5,742 bases of DNA. It comes from an uncultured Bifidobacterium sp. (GTDB lineage Bacteria; Actinomycetota; Actinomycetes; Actinomycetales; Bifidobacteriaceae). Of this stretch, positions 5,642 through 5,742 are shown piece after piece (within the stretch, counting starts at the first letter, position 1; the number at the start of each line of letters is the position of its first letter). Location of the stretch: contig CALNAE010000343.1 in NCBI GenBank assembly GCA_937874315.1, positions 1 to 5,742 of the forward strand, written 5' to 3'. The translations under genes and the position numbers were made by a program. The notes beneath the pieces were generated by a model. That model was not told the DNA's origin. It made no database searches and saw only the letters and a program-made list of their open reading frames with translations.

Positions 5642-5661
5642 ACGGTAAGCAACTGTACCGT
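5642..5661. promoter_or_regulatory. Inverted repeat, possible operator of ABC gene
   Basis: ACGGTA (5642-5647) and TACCGT (5656-5661) are perfect 6-bp half-sites separated by 8 bp. A second small palindrome, CCGTAACGG (5658-5666), overlaps its right arm. The element lies downstream of the candidate promoter, where a repressor would block transcription. No regulator gene is in the window. Short repeats like this can arise by chance. Confidence 0.3.
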
Positions 5662-5682
5662 AACGGCCTGTCGATTCCGAAC

Positions 5683-5711
5683 ACGATATCGGACCTTCAC
5701 AACCGGCGTAA
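5683..5711 (-). promoter_or_regulatory. Candidate promoter of ABC transporter gene
   Basis: TTACGC (5711-5706) and TATCGT (5688-5683) are separated by 17 bp on the minus strand. The -10 matches TATAAT at four of six positions, but the -35 is poor. Transcription would start near 5676, giving a leader of about 70 nt. An inverted repeat TCCGA (5676-5680) / TCGGA (5689-5693) brackets the -10. Weak evidence, chosen because it is the best-spaced pair in this 137-bp leader. Confidence 0.3.
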
Positions 5712-5742
5712 CCGATTGGTCGTTTCTTGTCGCCTAGACTGC

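Overview
The window (5,742 bp, GC-rich) reads like a high-GC Gram-positive chromosome. The gene families, strong GGAGG-type ribosome binding sites, heterodimer-type crcB pair and fused ABC exporter fit Bifidobacterium best; the genus is inferred from protein flavour, not proven. All five convincing genes lie on the minus strand, so the window is transcribed from right to left. Long plus-strand reading frames are GC-driven shadows.

Right part (5742 down to 2795): a 137-bp leader with a possible promoter and small inverted repeats precedes one large gene. It encodes a 936-aa ABC transporter that fuses an ATPase to a MacB/FtsX-type permease with a very large extracytoplasmic domain.

Centre (2794 to 2631): this 164-bp gap holds the best element of the window, a fluoride (crcB-type) riboswitch at about 2752-2690. 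A plausible -10 box lies just upstream. A leader follows in which the 3' pseudoknot strand of the aptamer can pair with the Shine-Dalgarno of the next gene, suggesting translational control.

Left part (2630 to 97): a compact cluster in the order universal stress protein, crcB, crcB, SPFH/stomatin-like membrane protein. The first three genes overlap by 4 bp each (GTGA, then ATGA), indicating one translationally coupled unit. An 88-bp gap with a hairpin and a possible internal promoter precedes the SPFH gene. The two CrcB proteins should form an antiparallel Fluc-type fluoride channel; their pore Phe motifs are complementary (FSTA in one, YSTF in the other). The riboswitch would raise expression of the cluster when cytoplasmic fluoride rises, with CrcB letting fluoride out. 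Why a UspA-like and an SPFH protein share the unit is unknown.

Left edge (1-96): no gene is evident. It holds a 9-bp tandem repeat running off the window and an 11-bp perfect inverted repeat that may end the transcript.
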